64,000 nt of DNA from Vandiemenella viatica (taxonomy: Eukaryota; Arthropoda; Insecta; Orthoptera; Morabidae), in the NCBI GenBank assembly GCA_031002005.1, contig JARYHS010008074.1:277079930-277143929 (forward strand), written 5' to 3'. The notes beneath the pieces are model-generated. The model was given only the letters and a program-made list of their open reading frames with translations. It did no database searches and had not been told where the DNA came from. The first letter of the stretch is position 1, and every line of letters begins with the position of its first letter. Of the stretch, positions 23,773 to 34,228 are shown in pieces. A program made the position numbers and the translations under genes.

Positions 23773-23841
23773 ATTAGATAGGTCTGAGCCGTAATTTAGA
23801 TTAAAAACGTTACAGAACATAAAACACAATACAATTTACCG

Positions 23842-23881
23842 GAGAGAGAGGGAGAGAGATAGAGAGACAGAGAGAGAGAAG
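23842..23881. repeat. (GA)n microsatellite
   Basis: Interrupted GAGAGAGA tract beside the SINE and ahead of the hAT end at 24040. Confidence 0.7.
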
Positions 23882-24792
23882 CGGATCAGTAGGTCAGACT
23901 CGAACTAACTAGCTCACCACTGGCATTTCACCGCTGTGAGCTGAAAGGAGATCAGCTTCCCCGCCGCCAGAAAGAAAAGAACGGAGAACGAACGAATGAA
24001 CTAGTTCTTCTGGATCTGTAGTGTGGAGAGGATAAGCAATAGAGCTGTAAAAATAACGAGAAATTCTGTACCCGTATGTATTCGTTTTTAAACAAATCAG
24101 TACCCGTTATTTTCGAATCGTTACTTGTTACTTTTGATACATCAGAACAGTAACACAATGCATCGCATCGAGTCGCATCGCGTACGGAATAACTTCGTTA
24201 CTATCGCATCGTTTCGTTACTCGTTACTTTTGATACAATACAAACTAGCATTCGCATCGAGTCGGGTCGCATAACGGACGACTTCGATCGTCCTGGATAA
24301 AGTTTAAGTAAATTGTTTATTTAATTAAATAAGTTTAGGTAAGTTGTTTGTTTGGATAAACTTAAAGTAAAGTAATTAGCACATAGATCATATGGAAAAC
24401 CTCTGAATGTTCACTTGATTTACTGTAATGAATATTATATACGAGAGAATGATCTAATTTCAAAACAAACACCTGTTTGCATACAAAAAATAGGACCTGA
24501 CCTTTCACCTGACCGTGACATATCTACTGACAATAACTAATGACGGTTACTTTTTAAAGTAGCCTACTCAAAACCCTGCATAGAAGCCTGATATGATAAT
24601 GGGACATGTATTTTTTTAAAAAAATATAATCTCATTCATTTATTTTTGTAAAATCTTATCTTTTTGTGATAGATTTGGTAAAATAAATATGAACATACCA
24701 TCAAATCTGGCCTCCAGGCAGAGTGCTACTCACTCCCGCTATAATTGTTTCATTTTAAAAATATCAATATTCAAAACTTTTAAATCAATAAC

Positions 24793-26678
24793 TGTAACAT
24801 GACGCACTGTCGCCACGTTACAAGGTATTTTTATTATATATGTCATAATGTTAGAGTAATTTACATAAATCTTAGGCGACCACCTAAATAGATTTTTGTT
24901 GTAATTTTATAAAGTACGCAAGATTCCAAGTGAGGACTGTAATGAAATGGTGAACATACAGTGTATCTTAGTAAAGCGAAAATTCAAGAATTATTGAGCT
25001 ATGTAGGCTTGAAGCTAATCTTGGTCTTCCCGAACCTTGGCGACAGGACGTCGCGGATTTGGGGTTTGCCGGATGGGCCACTCACCTGGCGGGAAATGTC
25101 TGCCGCCCGACACCCGAATGTGCTCTCACCCCGGCGAACTTAGCCGAATATGCCCGACCTCTGTTAGATACGCTGGGCGAATCACATATCGGGGATATCA
25201 CGTGACATTAGGTGCCGACCTGAAGATCCAATCCAAATGAGCGTATAACTTAAAATCCTGGGAATTTCTGTTATATGTGAGCTTCGAAACTGCAAGGGGT
25301 GGAGCGAGAAGTTTCCTCGTGGACCGAAGAGCGAGGAGCTGGACATTCTGCCTGCGATTCTAGTCGAGTCTAGTCTGAGGTGGACTTGGAAAGTTGGCTT
25401 CTCTCGCCAACTGCCGTTGTATGATTTCTGGCTGCCAGCTTGCCTTGCTGGAGCAGGCTTACCACGGCGACACCGCCAGTAATGCGATGACGCGCATTAT
25501 CAGACCAGAGATGCCTGTAGCCGCCGTGTGAGATAATCTCACATATTGTGGGACCGCTCCAGTCACCGCAGACATCAGACGCAGAACTACAATGGTAACT
25601 TATTACGACCAAGCCATCTGACTGTGCATTCCGTGAAACAGAACCCGTAAACGACTTTGGGTTATTTGTTACGTGGCGATACCGCATGCACTGGCGACGG
25701 CGGACGTGACGTCACCGTGACGATCCGTACAGTCACAGCTTGTAAACATGTCACTATCGGGACCGCACGGAAATGTGGGGTTTTTTGGGCGGGGAGAAGA
25801 GGGAAAAATATGCGTATATTACAAATGTTACTAACGGGACCACACGGAAAAGTGGGGTTATTCCTTTTAGTGCTATTGTGACCTCGCTACGCTCGGTCAC
25901 AATAATTTAAAATTGTACAATATCAACCTAAACTGATATCCCGAAGGTGAATCAGATGCAGGCGGCCGCTGGTAAGATGTTCAGTGTTTGATGTGTTATC
26001 GGATTTCTGCCGCTTATTTGCCTCTCATTTCTGTAAAACACCGTATAAAATATTTTACGAAATGATACCGCGAGTGCACATTTATTTCCTGTGTGACATA
26101 TGTTTACAAGCTGTGACTGTACGGATCGCCACGGTGACGTCACGTACGCCGTCGCCAGTGCATGCGGTATCGCCACGTAACAAATAACCCGACTTTGAGA
26201 GGATAGATCCATGTTCTCACTTTGTAATTGTAAAAACCCCTGAGCTAGCAGCATAATTTGCCAGAACTAGTTATTTTCGAATGATATATTGTTCATTCGT
26301 GGCGCCCATGATTGTCTTTTCTTACTGTAAAGTCAGAGTATTATGATGCCTTTGTCTGAGGTCGTCATAACTTGTATTTTTCATTGTTTCCAATTGTCAT
26401 TGTTTCTTGCACTTTGATTCTGAGATATACTTAAAAGTAAACATAAAATTGTTTGCTTGCTCATGACGGCTAGTTGTACCTCTGAGCGTTGCTTTTATGA
26501 TTTTGCCAATTTGTGTTAATGTTAACGGTAAATTCGCTCAGACTTGTAATCGCCAGTGATAAGAAAATAAATGTCATATTTTTCCTAAATTCCAACTAAC
26601 GTCGAGATTCTTGCAAAATTAATAAATTTTCACTCCTTCATAAAAATTAAAATTAAAAATCCACAATTATTAATCATA
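24793..26678. mobile_element. Unclassified insertion in hAT copy 2
   Basis: This block is absent from the matching place in copy 1 (around 20585), so it is an insertion. It begins CTGTAACATGACGCACTG. It is more GC-rich than its surroundings around 25020-25700, with open frames but no family I can name (plus 25037-25240, minus 25370-25687). A 530-bp long-TIR element sits inside it. It could be a solo LTR or an LTR-element relic; neither a TSD nor LTR termini were resolved. Confidence 0.45.
25660..26189. mobile_element. Long-TIR DNA transposon, 530 bp
   Basis: The first ~90 bp (from GGTTATTTGTTACGTGGCG) reappear inverted at about 26100-26189 with very few mismatches. Perfect 8-bp duplications CGACTTTG flank it (25652-25659 and 26190-26197). 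Inside are two direct copies of CGGGACC(G/A)CACGGAAA-type sequence and a hairpin with arms GTGACC/GGTCAC (25880-25902). The long TIRs with 8-bp TSD suggest a Mutator-like or hAT-like MITE. No coding capacity. Confidence 0.75.
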
Positions 26679-27449
26679 AAGGTATGAAAGATAATTGTAA
26701 CGTAGTTTGCCCACCAAGGCACCCACTACAGAACAAACATGCGATTAGATTCGTAATTGTTGTTGCGTCGCGGTTACATCAAACTTTCAACATTAAAGCC
26801 AGTACCGCATTGATCACATGGATCCTGCGGTAATAATACAATAAGTAACACTAGGCAAAAGGAATAAGGTCATTGTACCTTGTTCTTTGTTTTCTGAAAT
26901 TCTGGAACTGCTAAAAAGGTCTGCAGAACGCAATCAGATTATCGCAGGACGCAATCAGTAACAGATATGATAAAAGAGCTGGAATGGGATTCATTGGAAG
27001 ACAGGAGGAGGGTGACGAGGGTCATGGGTAGTGTTTCCAGGTCCCGTTTGTTAAAAATCGGGACGGAAGGTAAAAAAAGTCGGGATTCAGGGTTACAAAT
27101 CGGGAAAACCGTAAAATAGGTTTTTATTTAAATTACGGTTATTTATATAATTTAGGCAGCACAGGGGTAATTTAGGAGGTATCTGTCCATCATATGATAG
27201 GAACCTGTGAATGATAGTCAGGCTTGTTGACTAGAAGAAGTAACAAAATATTACACAAAAAGTGAATTTTAAGAATTTATTGACGCTGTTAATAAGTATG
27301 TTTCTGACTAAAATTGCATTTTATATTAGATATTTACTGCTTTTATAACAATTTTTATTTTTTTATTTTTTTAACAGTTTTAAAATTAGCTACAAGATAA
27401 AATTGAAGTTTCTATTAATTTGTATCTCTGCTTCTACATACTCGAGAGA

Positions 27450-30400
27450 CAGAGGCGGCCCTACCAAGTTTTTAGGTGGTGCGAGATCTCATTGTGGCGC
27501 CCCAAATGTGCTATTGCTTATTGGTGATTAAGGTGTCCATATAGATAGACTGAAGATAACATACAGGTTTTACATTCTATTAATGTCATTAATGTAAAAG
27601 TTTGTTACTTGGATTTTTTAACTGTTTCACGTCGAAACGACTGAACTGCTTAGGATAAATTTGGAATAATGCATTGGCCATCTACTTTTACCCCAAATAG
27701 CAGTTCCCGTGTGATTTGGATACGATTATGTATATGAATGCTTTAGGAAAAGATAGTCTTTATATAATAATAATAACTCAAACCTCGGAAAGATTATTAT
27801 AGCAGCGGTATGAATGAGAAACAACAGTGAAATGGAATTCTATATGTTTGAAAAGGTTTATTTAAGCTACTGTGGCGAACACAATGCTCATTTCACTTAC
27901 ACGTAAAATTCACAGTTTTCAATATTTTTTTAAAATAAATAAAAATAGAAAATACATGGAAATAAAAATTCCTACTTTTAATACCGAAAAATAAACTTTA
28001 CCAAAACTTTTACAGAACCTTCGTAGACTAATGCTTAAACAGGTTAAATGAATGTATTTTTTTCCCCAGGTAAAACAATTTTTAACAAGTATTTTTAATT
28101 GGTTTTGCCCCACTCTGTAGCTAATCCTGGTTACGCCCTTGGGACGTTGTGCTAATAGAGTGATCAACGCATTCTCAGTTGTATCGATCATGTGCTATTG
28201 TAAACAGTTCTTCTGGATCTGTTGCTATGTCATTTACAGCTCATACTAAAAAAAGTCTTTACTTTCTTCGGCATCTGACTGGGTTAATAATAGGAAATGT
28301 TCCAGTCTGAAAATCAACTTCTCTAGCTGTCTGTTTTTAGAGCTGGCACTCTTTCTCAAATTCCGATCTGTTTTTCAACAACTGTGAATAGTTTCACAAA
28401 TCCACTTTCAGCCTGCATAGCCTTTGTTTACAATGTTTACTTGAAACAATGTATTATACCAAGTCACCACTGTAATTATGAATTCAAATTGCTTCATGAT
28501 CTGACTAAGTGACAAGTCATCTGTTGCGGCAACTGAATAATCCGTTTCAGAAGGGCATCATGAACTAAAGAGTAGCGATGCTAGAAACTCTATTCCCAAA
28601 ACGAGTTTCTCAAATTTTTTTGGCGATAGTCCTTCTAAGTGCTTGAATTCCACTTCCCATCGCATTTTTAATCTAAAGAATAAAATAAATATTCTTCAAA
28701 GATATCCGTACAAGGAAACTGATGTTTTGGTGGTACTTGCTATTACCAAATTTAATGACAGTTACATGGATTAAAAATTACTTGAAGATACTGGTTCAGA
28801 ATTTTGCCTTGGACACATTTATTTCCTCCTACCAAAATGAATCCACTATCATATCTTTGGCCTATACAATCGTACATATCCAAATCGAACTTTTACAAAG
28901 TATCAATGATAAACAGGGCAACGAGTCCAGCTTCCAGGTCCCAAAGAGTCACTTTTCAGATTGTAAGCACAGCGAAATACTCACGCACTTAGACTTCGTC
29001 TTCATTAGTGTCAAAAACAGCAATGTCAAAGATAATTGTTCGGCGTGACTTACATCGGGGGTTAAATTCTATATGTTGGAAAAATATTTAGATGACCCAA
29101 CTATAGTCAAAATTTTATTACGGACGTCATTCGTTTTGAATACATTTGCCAATATAGTACGACATTAGTCTCGTTATTAGCAATACGGCGGAGATGCTCC
29201 ATCATCACAGGATCATATTTTTCTAGCAGTTGCAATATAACTAGGAAGTTACCCTCATTAGAAGTATTTAGTATTTCTAATTCAAAGCTTCCTCTGAACA
29301 ACATTCATTAGAGGATAGCATCCCACTGTGATTTTTCGTCTTCATTCTGTATTTACAAATGCTTGTCTAGTACACTGAAGTTATTTAACGGAATCAATGC
29401 TTCTATCCAACTGAGCATGGAGTGATTGTGATCTGAGGAAGTTTCGTGAGTTTTGAGACGCTCTGACAAGTAAATCCAGTCATCAAATCCTTCTTTTCCC
29501 AAATAAAAATGAGACCTTCTGCCGAATAAATAATATATAAACAATATACTTTATCTGCAGATTTAGAATAAACAAGCTATGTGCTTTATAAGTATCTTCA
29601 TTTGGTGTTACTCTTTGAAAATACGTATTTGAAAAATGAAGTCTATATTTTTTTTCCTTGGATTTGTTCGTTGCTCGAATAATTATTTCATCTATGCCAG
29701 CAGAGTCAATGAGCGGCAATTATGAAATATTGTCATAATTTGTACTTCGAAGAGTCGACGGTAGTGGTATATCTTGTATACCCATTTGTTATCAGACGAC
29801 GTTCCAGCCATAGGTAAATCTTCTTGCACATGCTGCTCTTTACCATCAGCCTCCTTTGAATAACATCCATTAAAAAAAATTTCCGTCTCGTGCTGAACTA
29901 GTTCTGGTGACGACGATTCTGATGACTTCTAAAAAAAAATGCTAGCGATTTTGAAGCCTTCTCAGTTTCGCTTTGGTTTTTTTAAGTATTGTGCACCATA
30001 CAGTTTTTTTAAGTTTAGGGACATGTCTTTTCTATAAAAGACAGATATGCTTTGTAAATATTTACGACACCAAAGTTAATTGTAATCACCGAGGAATTAA
30101 TATGGTAAAAAGAGATAAATAGGTTGAATTTCGCCCCATGTACAGGTACTCGCATGCATTAACTTCAAGACTACAGCCGAAAAGGCAGGAAACAGGTGCG
30201 GGAGGCGCGATGCGGCACGGGAGTGCTAACTTTGGAACGAGTTGTGACTTTCATAATTCAAGTAACTCGAACTGACTCCAGTAGCAACTCGAATTGACTC
30301 TATTCTATGATAACATACGACTATGCATTAAGCTGAAGCTCTTACTTTGATAAACTCTTCTGAATGATGTATGTTAAAATAATATATGAACAGCAAACTG

Positions 30401-30524
30401 GGTTATTGTAGAGTTTTTATTTTTTATTTTATGCGCAGACGCTCTCTCGCTGCATTTTCGGCGCCCCCCATGTGACGGCGCCCGGTGTGGTCGCACCGCT
30501 CGCACCGCCCTAGGGCCGCCCCTG
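27450..30524 (-). mobile_element. Nested ZMYM1/DUF4371-type hAT element
   Basis: Inserted inside the hAT at 27029-31349. Ends are CAGAGGCGGCCCTA and, reversed, CAGGGGCGGCCCTA, with perfect 8-bp TSD TCGAGAGA at 27442-27449 and 30525-30532. The 3075-bp length fits a full hAT. The minus strand carries remains of its transposase (28200-29900). Confidence 0.88.
28200..29900 (-). pseudogene. hAT (DUF4371, ZMYM1-like) transposase remnant
   Basis: Several minus-strand frames read in order toward lower coordinates. 29544-29353 (WIYLSERLKTHETSSDHNHS) matches the region after the TTF zinc finger. 29304-29107 (LEILNTSNEGNFLVILQLLE) matches the DUF4371 start. Translating on, a QRYDSGF-type motif near 28800-28850 corresponds to the second catalytic block of these transposases (family form 'GQGYDNGS'). 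Stops and frameshifts interrupt it throughout, so it is inactive. The element's own TIRs enclose it. Confidence 0.65.
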
Positions 30525-30689
30525 TCGAGAGACAATCGTTTCGTCTCTCAGACCAAATTATATTAACCTGCAAAATATCCTTTAAACGACTGCGTTTGAA
30601 ACCAGTATTGATGAGTTGAAAGAATTTTTTTTTTTGCAGGTTGACAAGATTTTGATTTTGAAATATGCAGTGTCATTTCTGCATCAGCG

Positions 30690-30911
30690 TTAAATCTTTG
30701 TTCCACTGTGACTGGAGGCGTGTGTACCAATACTATAAAATGTATCATTTTGAGGAGCTTCCATCGCTTCTTGAGCAGATGCCAAACCTAAAACATTATG
30801 TGAAAATCCACTGGCCTTTGTTCTTCCAAGTAACAATTTCTTAGCAATTATAGAATCGTTATACAAAGGACGATCGTGTTTTGATTCACAATCGAGTGAA
30901 TTGAATGACAA
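30690..30911 (-). pseudogene. hAT transposase fragment (outer hAT)
   Basis: A 73-codon frame with SFNSLDCESKHDRPLYNDS, KKLLLGRTKASGF and FYSIGTHASSHSGTKI, which matches by eye the region of BED-type hAT transposases just before the first catalytic Asp (where the family has 'GTDASN'); here the Asp position reads H, so the catalytic site is lost. The rest of the transposase is absent. Confidence 0.5.
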
Positions 30912-31699
30912 GGTGTGCTTGACAGATTTTGGTATATCTTTGTGACCTCAGCAGCTATCACTTTTTATTCTTGGTTGCTAATGTGATCAGGGTTAAAAAT
31001 ATTCCCAGCGTTGTTTTTAAACTGGCCCTTATTTATTTTTATTGTGTTAATTACTTTTGTAATGTTTTTCTACATCATTTTTGTCACCGTGAGAGATGCT
31101 GAACTTTTTTTGGCACAATGTGCAGTTTAGTCAGGTCAGCTGTACCATAAGCCGTGAACATCATTTCTGGTTGGGTGTGATGCATCTCCACGTGTGACAT
31201 ACGATTTCATTTTGCGAGGAGTGATGGCTTTTTATGACTTGGTTAAAAAATCTGGACATTTGGCGTCGCGATCAAGGGAAAATCGGGACGCATCCCGAGA
31301 CCCTGAAAATCGAGACGTCACGCGCAAATCGAGACACCTGGCAACGTTAGTCATGAGAGTGTAGAAGGCGTATATTGATGATGAGGCATGGAAAGATATT
31401 GGTATAAGAATATACCAAGAATGCTTGGAAGGGAAAAGATCTGGCACTCCATTTCAGGCACAATGGTGTAGAAAGATTCTCTTTTTTAGGTAAGAGTGAC
31501 AGGGATTTTGAATAAGTTATCAAGAGAAATTATAAATAATTTACCAAAACGTTGAAAGAATTTAAAGGTAAAATTTGTAGAGGGCAAATGTAGGAAGATG
31601 CAGGAAAGGAGGGAAGTGTGTAGGAAAATTGTCACCCGAAGGTGCACTCCATTGCAATTTAATTAAATATTATTAGAACATAACAAGTGCAGAGATATA

Positions 31700-32993
31700 C
31701 GAGGGTGAGTCAAATGAAAACCTTAAATATTTTTTTAAATATTATTTATTGTGCAGAAGTGGTACAAAGCTGTATCAATTTTCAACATAATCTCCCACAC
31801 GCTCAATACAAATCCTCCAGCGCCTACAGAGTGCATAAATTCCTTTAGAAAAAAATTATGGAAGTCCGCGCAATCACTCATGCACCGCGTGGCGCACCTC
31901 TTCATCAGAACGGAACTTCTTTCCTCCCATTGCTTCTTTGAGTGGTCCAAATATATGGAAATTACTTGGGGCAAGGTCTGGTGAGTATGGTGGATGAGGA
32001 AGACACTCAAAATGCAGGTCTGTTATTGTTGCAACTGTTGTACGGGCAGTGTAGGGCCTTGCATTGTCATATTGCAAAAGGACACCTGATGACAGCAATC
32101 CACGTCGCTTTGATTTGATTGCAGGCCGAAGATGAATTTTTAGGAGATCTGTGTATGATGCACTGGTGACAGTGTTCCTTCTAGGCATGTAATGCTCCAA
32201 AATGACGCCTTTTTCGTCCCAAAAGAGAGTCAGCATAACCTTCCCTGCTGATGGTTCTGTTCGAAACTTCTTTGGTTTTGGTGATGAGGAATGGCGTCAT
32301 TCCTTGTTCACTCTCTTCGTTTCCGGAGGGTGGAAGTGAACCCAGGTTTCGTCCCCAGTAACGATTCTTGCAAGGAAGCCATCACCTTCTCGTTTAAAAC
32401 GCCGAAGAAGTTCTTCACAAGCATCAACACGTCGTTTTCTCATTTCAGGAGTCAGCTGCCGTGGCACCCATCTTGCAGACACTTTGTGAAACTGGAGCAC
32501 ATCATGCACAATGTGGTGTGCTGAACCATGACTAATCTTTAAACATTCAGTGTGACTCGGCGGTTTTCCATCACTATGGCTTCAACTGCTGCAATGTTCT
32601 GTGGAGTCACAACTCGTTGTGCCTGACCTGGACGAGGAGCATCTTCCACTGAAGTCACACCATTTGCGAACTTTCTACTCCATTCGTAGACTTGCTGCTG
32701 TGACAAACATGCATCACCGTACTGAACCTTCATTCTTCGATGAATTTCAATAGGTTTCACACCTCCATTACTCAAAAACCGAATAACAGAACGCTGTTCT
32801 TCCCTGGTGCAAGTATCAAGTAGGGCAGCCATCTTTATACTGATACTGCGATGGTATTTGTGCATCTGCACTATGCTGCCACCTACAGGCCATTCTGCAC
32901 GCTGCTTGTAGCACGCTTACCATCTTACAGGATAACGGCGCGAAATTTCGTTTTTTTATTACAAATTTAAGGTTTTCATTTGACTCACCCTCG
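31700..32993 (-). mobile_element. mariner transposon, copy 1 (complete length)
   Basis: A 1294-bp element whose ends are inverted repeats: left CGAGGGTGAGTCAAATGAAA, right its complement, nearly perfect over about 30 bp. It is flanked by TA at 31698-31699 and 32994-32995. The empty site (GAGATATATC) can be inferred from the matching hAT copy. Length and layout are those of an intact mariner. A second copy starts at 63765. Confidence 0.93.
31735..32871 (-). pseudogene. mariner transposase (DD34D family), inactivated
   Basis: Cut-and-paste transposase. Pieces 32871-32539, 32509-32297, 32236-31874 and 32010-31735 cover the whole protein with frameshifts. The N-terminal helix-turn-helix pair includes SVIRFLSNGGVKPIEIHRRM and the linker EDAPRPGQ. 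Catalytic blocks: TGDETWVHF (first Asp), YDNARPYTA (second Asp). The third reads SPDLAPSNFHIFGP, where the family has Asp after LAPS (DD34D spacing), so the final catalytic Asp is Asn here. Frame breaks and this substitution both rule out activity. The start Met is in MAALLDTCTREEQ. Confidence 0.9.
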
Positions 32994-34228
32994 TATATCA
33001 CAAACTATTAGACAATTCTTTTATATTGTAAATTACACTATAAAATAAAATAGAAGGTATCAAATCTTAAAATAATGTTTGAAATCAATAAACCTCATTA
33101 ATGAACGATCAATGAAAAAACAGCAACTACCTCAACTTATCCATACAAATTTTCTATTTACAAATTATGCACCGTAAATTTTAATGTAAAAAAAAACGAC
33201 AAAATTAGTCTTTACGTTGTCAAAATTAGTTACCTCGTTAAAAATATTAAAACTTAACAATAAATAACATTAATTATATTCAAATAATGTTCGCACAATG
33301 TGTTTGTACACAAAAATTTTTATTTGTATCGAAACAAATTCAAATAAAAATTCCCGCAAATACGAGCGTATGTATACGACGAACGATATTCAAACTTAAT
33401 TATTTCGTTCACATTCAAAAAATGTTTCTTAATTGCGATAGAGCACATGCACCTGTGGTAATTTCCCCACTCATGATTTAATTTTTTTATTTTTAAAATT
33501 CATTTATTGCTATGTGACATTACTTCTGATACAATTGAGCACTAGCATGAAGCATCGCATGAATGACTTCGTTAGTACTTTGTAAAGTTCACGTAAATTG
33601 TTCATTGAGTAAAGTAAATTTAGGTAAATTGTTCGTACATTTGATTTACTGCACTGAATATTAGATACTTCAGAATAATATTTAATATCACAATCGCAAC
33701 ACACTTAAATCAACTAATTTCAAAACAAACATCTGTTCATTCGTCGCTGGGCGAACCGTTACAGCTCCCGTGTGGCGCATGATACGTCGTGTTCGTACGT
33801 TTATCGACTCAAACTGCCATCTATTCGACAAATGCGAGTAACGAAATGAATTTGTGAGTAACGATTCGGTACTTCGAGTCAGGTGACGAACCCGTTACTC
33901 AGTAACGAATACGTCGTTACTTTTACAGCTCTAATAATCAATGACGGGTGTGGTGGTGTAGAACAGAGAACGAACATGGGCGGAGGGGACAGCAATCGAG
34001 CGATGCGTGACGGGTACTGACAAAGCTGAAACTTATTACTGGATCACCGGACTGAAGTTAGTTCAAACGAGACTGCATACCGTTCAAAACACCTTGGCCA
34101 AACAAACTGCTCAGGGGCTCTAGGAAGAACTGCCGTTTTCTTTTAGTGAGTGACAGCTCACTCGCTCTTTCAGAAGAATTGTTCACAAGAACTGGTTCAC
34201 TTGCGATCGACACATCTCTACTGGATAC

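Larger units (their letters stand above)
27029..31349 (-). mobile_element. hAT element with TAGTGTTGCCAGGT-type ends
   Basis: Left end TAGTGTTTCCAGGTCCCG and reversed right end TAACGTTGCCAGGTGTC are inverted repeats. Flanks GTCATGGG (27021-27028) and GTCATGAG (31350-31357) are a 7/8 TSD, and the empty site is preserved in copy 1 near 20863-20880. Subterminal AAATCGGGAC repeats occur at both ends. Without the nested element it is about 1.24 kb. A minus-strand remnant at 30911-30690 (SFNSLDCESKHDRPLYNDS, KKLLLGRTKA) resembles the N-terminal half of a hAT transposase, so this is a decayed, internally deleted autonomous copy. Confidence 0.8.
24040..33933. mobile_element. hAT-like transposon, family TAGAGCTG, copy 2 with nested insertions
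   Basis: Ends match copy 1: left TAGAGCTGTAAAAATAAC, right GTTACTTTTACAGCTCTA. The 8-bp flanks are ATAAGCAA (24032-24039) and ATAATCAA (33934-33941), 7 of 8 identical. Left arm 24040-24790 aligns with 16895-17440 and 20440-20580; right arm 32996-33933 aligns with 21225-21604. Its 9.9-kb length comes from inserts: an unclassified ~1.9-kb block (24793-26678), a hAT (27029-31349) that itself holds another hAT (27450-30524), and a mariner (31700-32993). Confidence 0.85.
22988..34219. mobile_element. Possible outermost hAT-like carrier element
   Basis: Left sequence from 22988 (TAGAAGTGGGCAAAGTGAC) and the reversed right end at 34219 (TAGAGATGTGTCGATCGC) are weakly similar, both followed by GTGAAC/GTTCAC-rich subterminal motifs. 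The flanks CTAGAGAC and CTGGATAC agree at 6 of 8 positions. A further copy of the right-end motif lies at 23468-23497. This could be a large hAT enclosing everything between, or two separate short elements; the evidence is modest. Confidence 0.35.
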
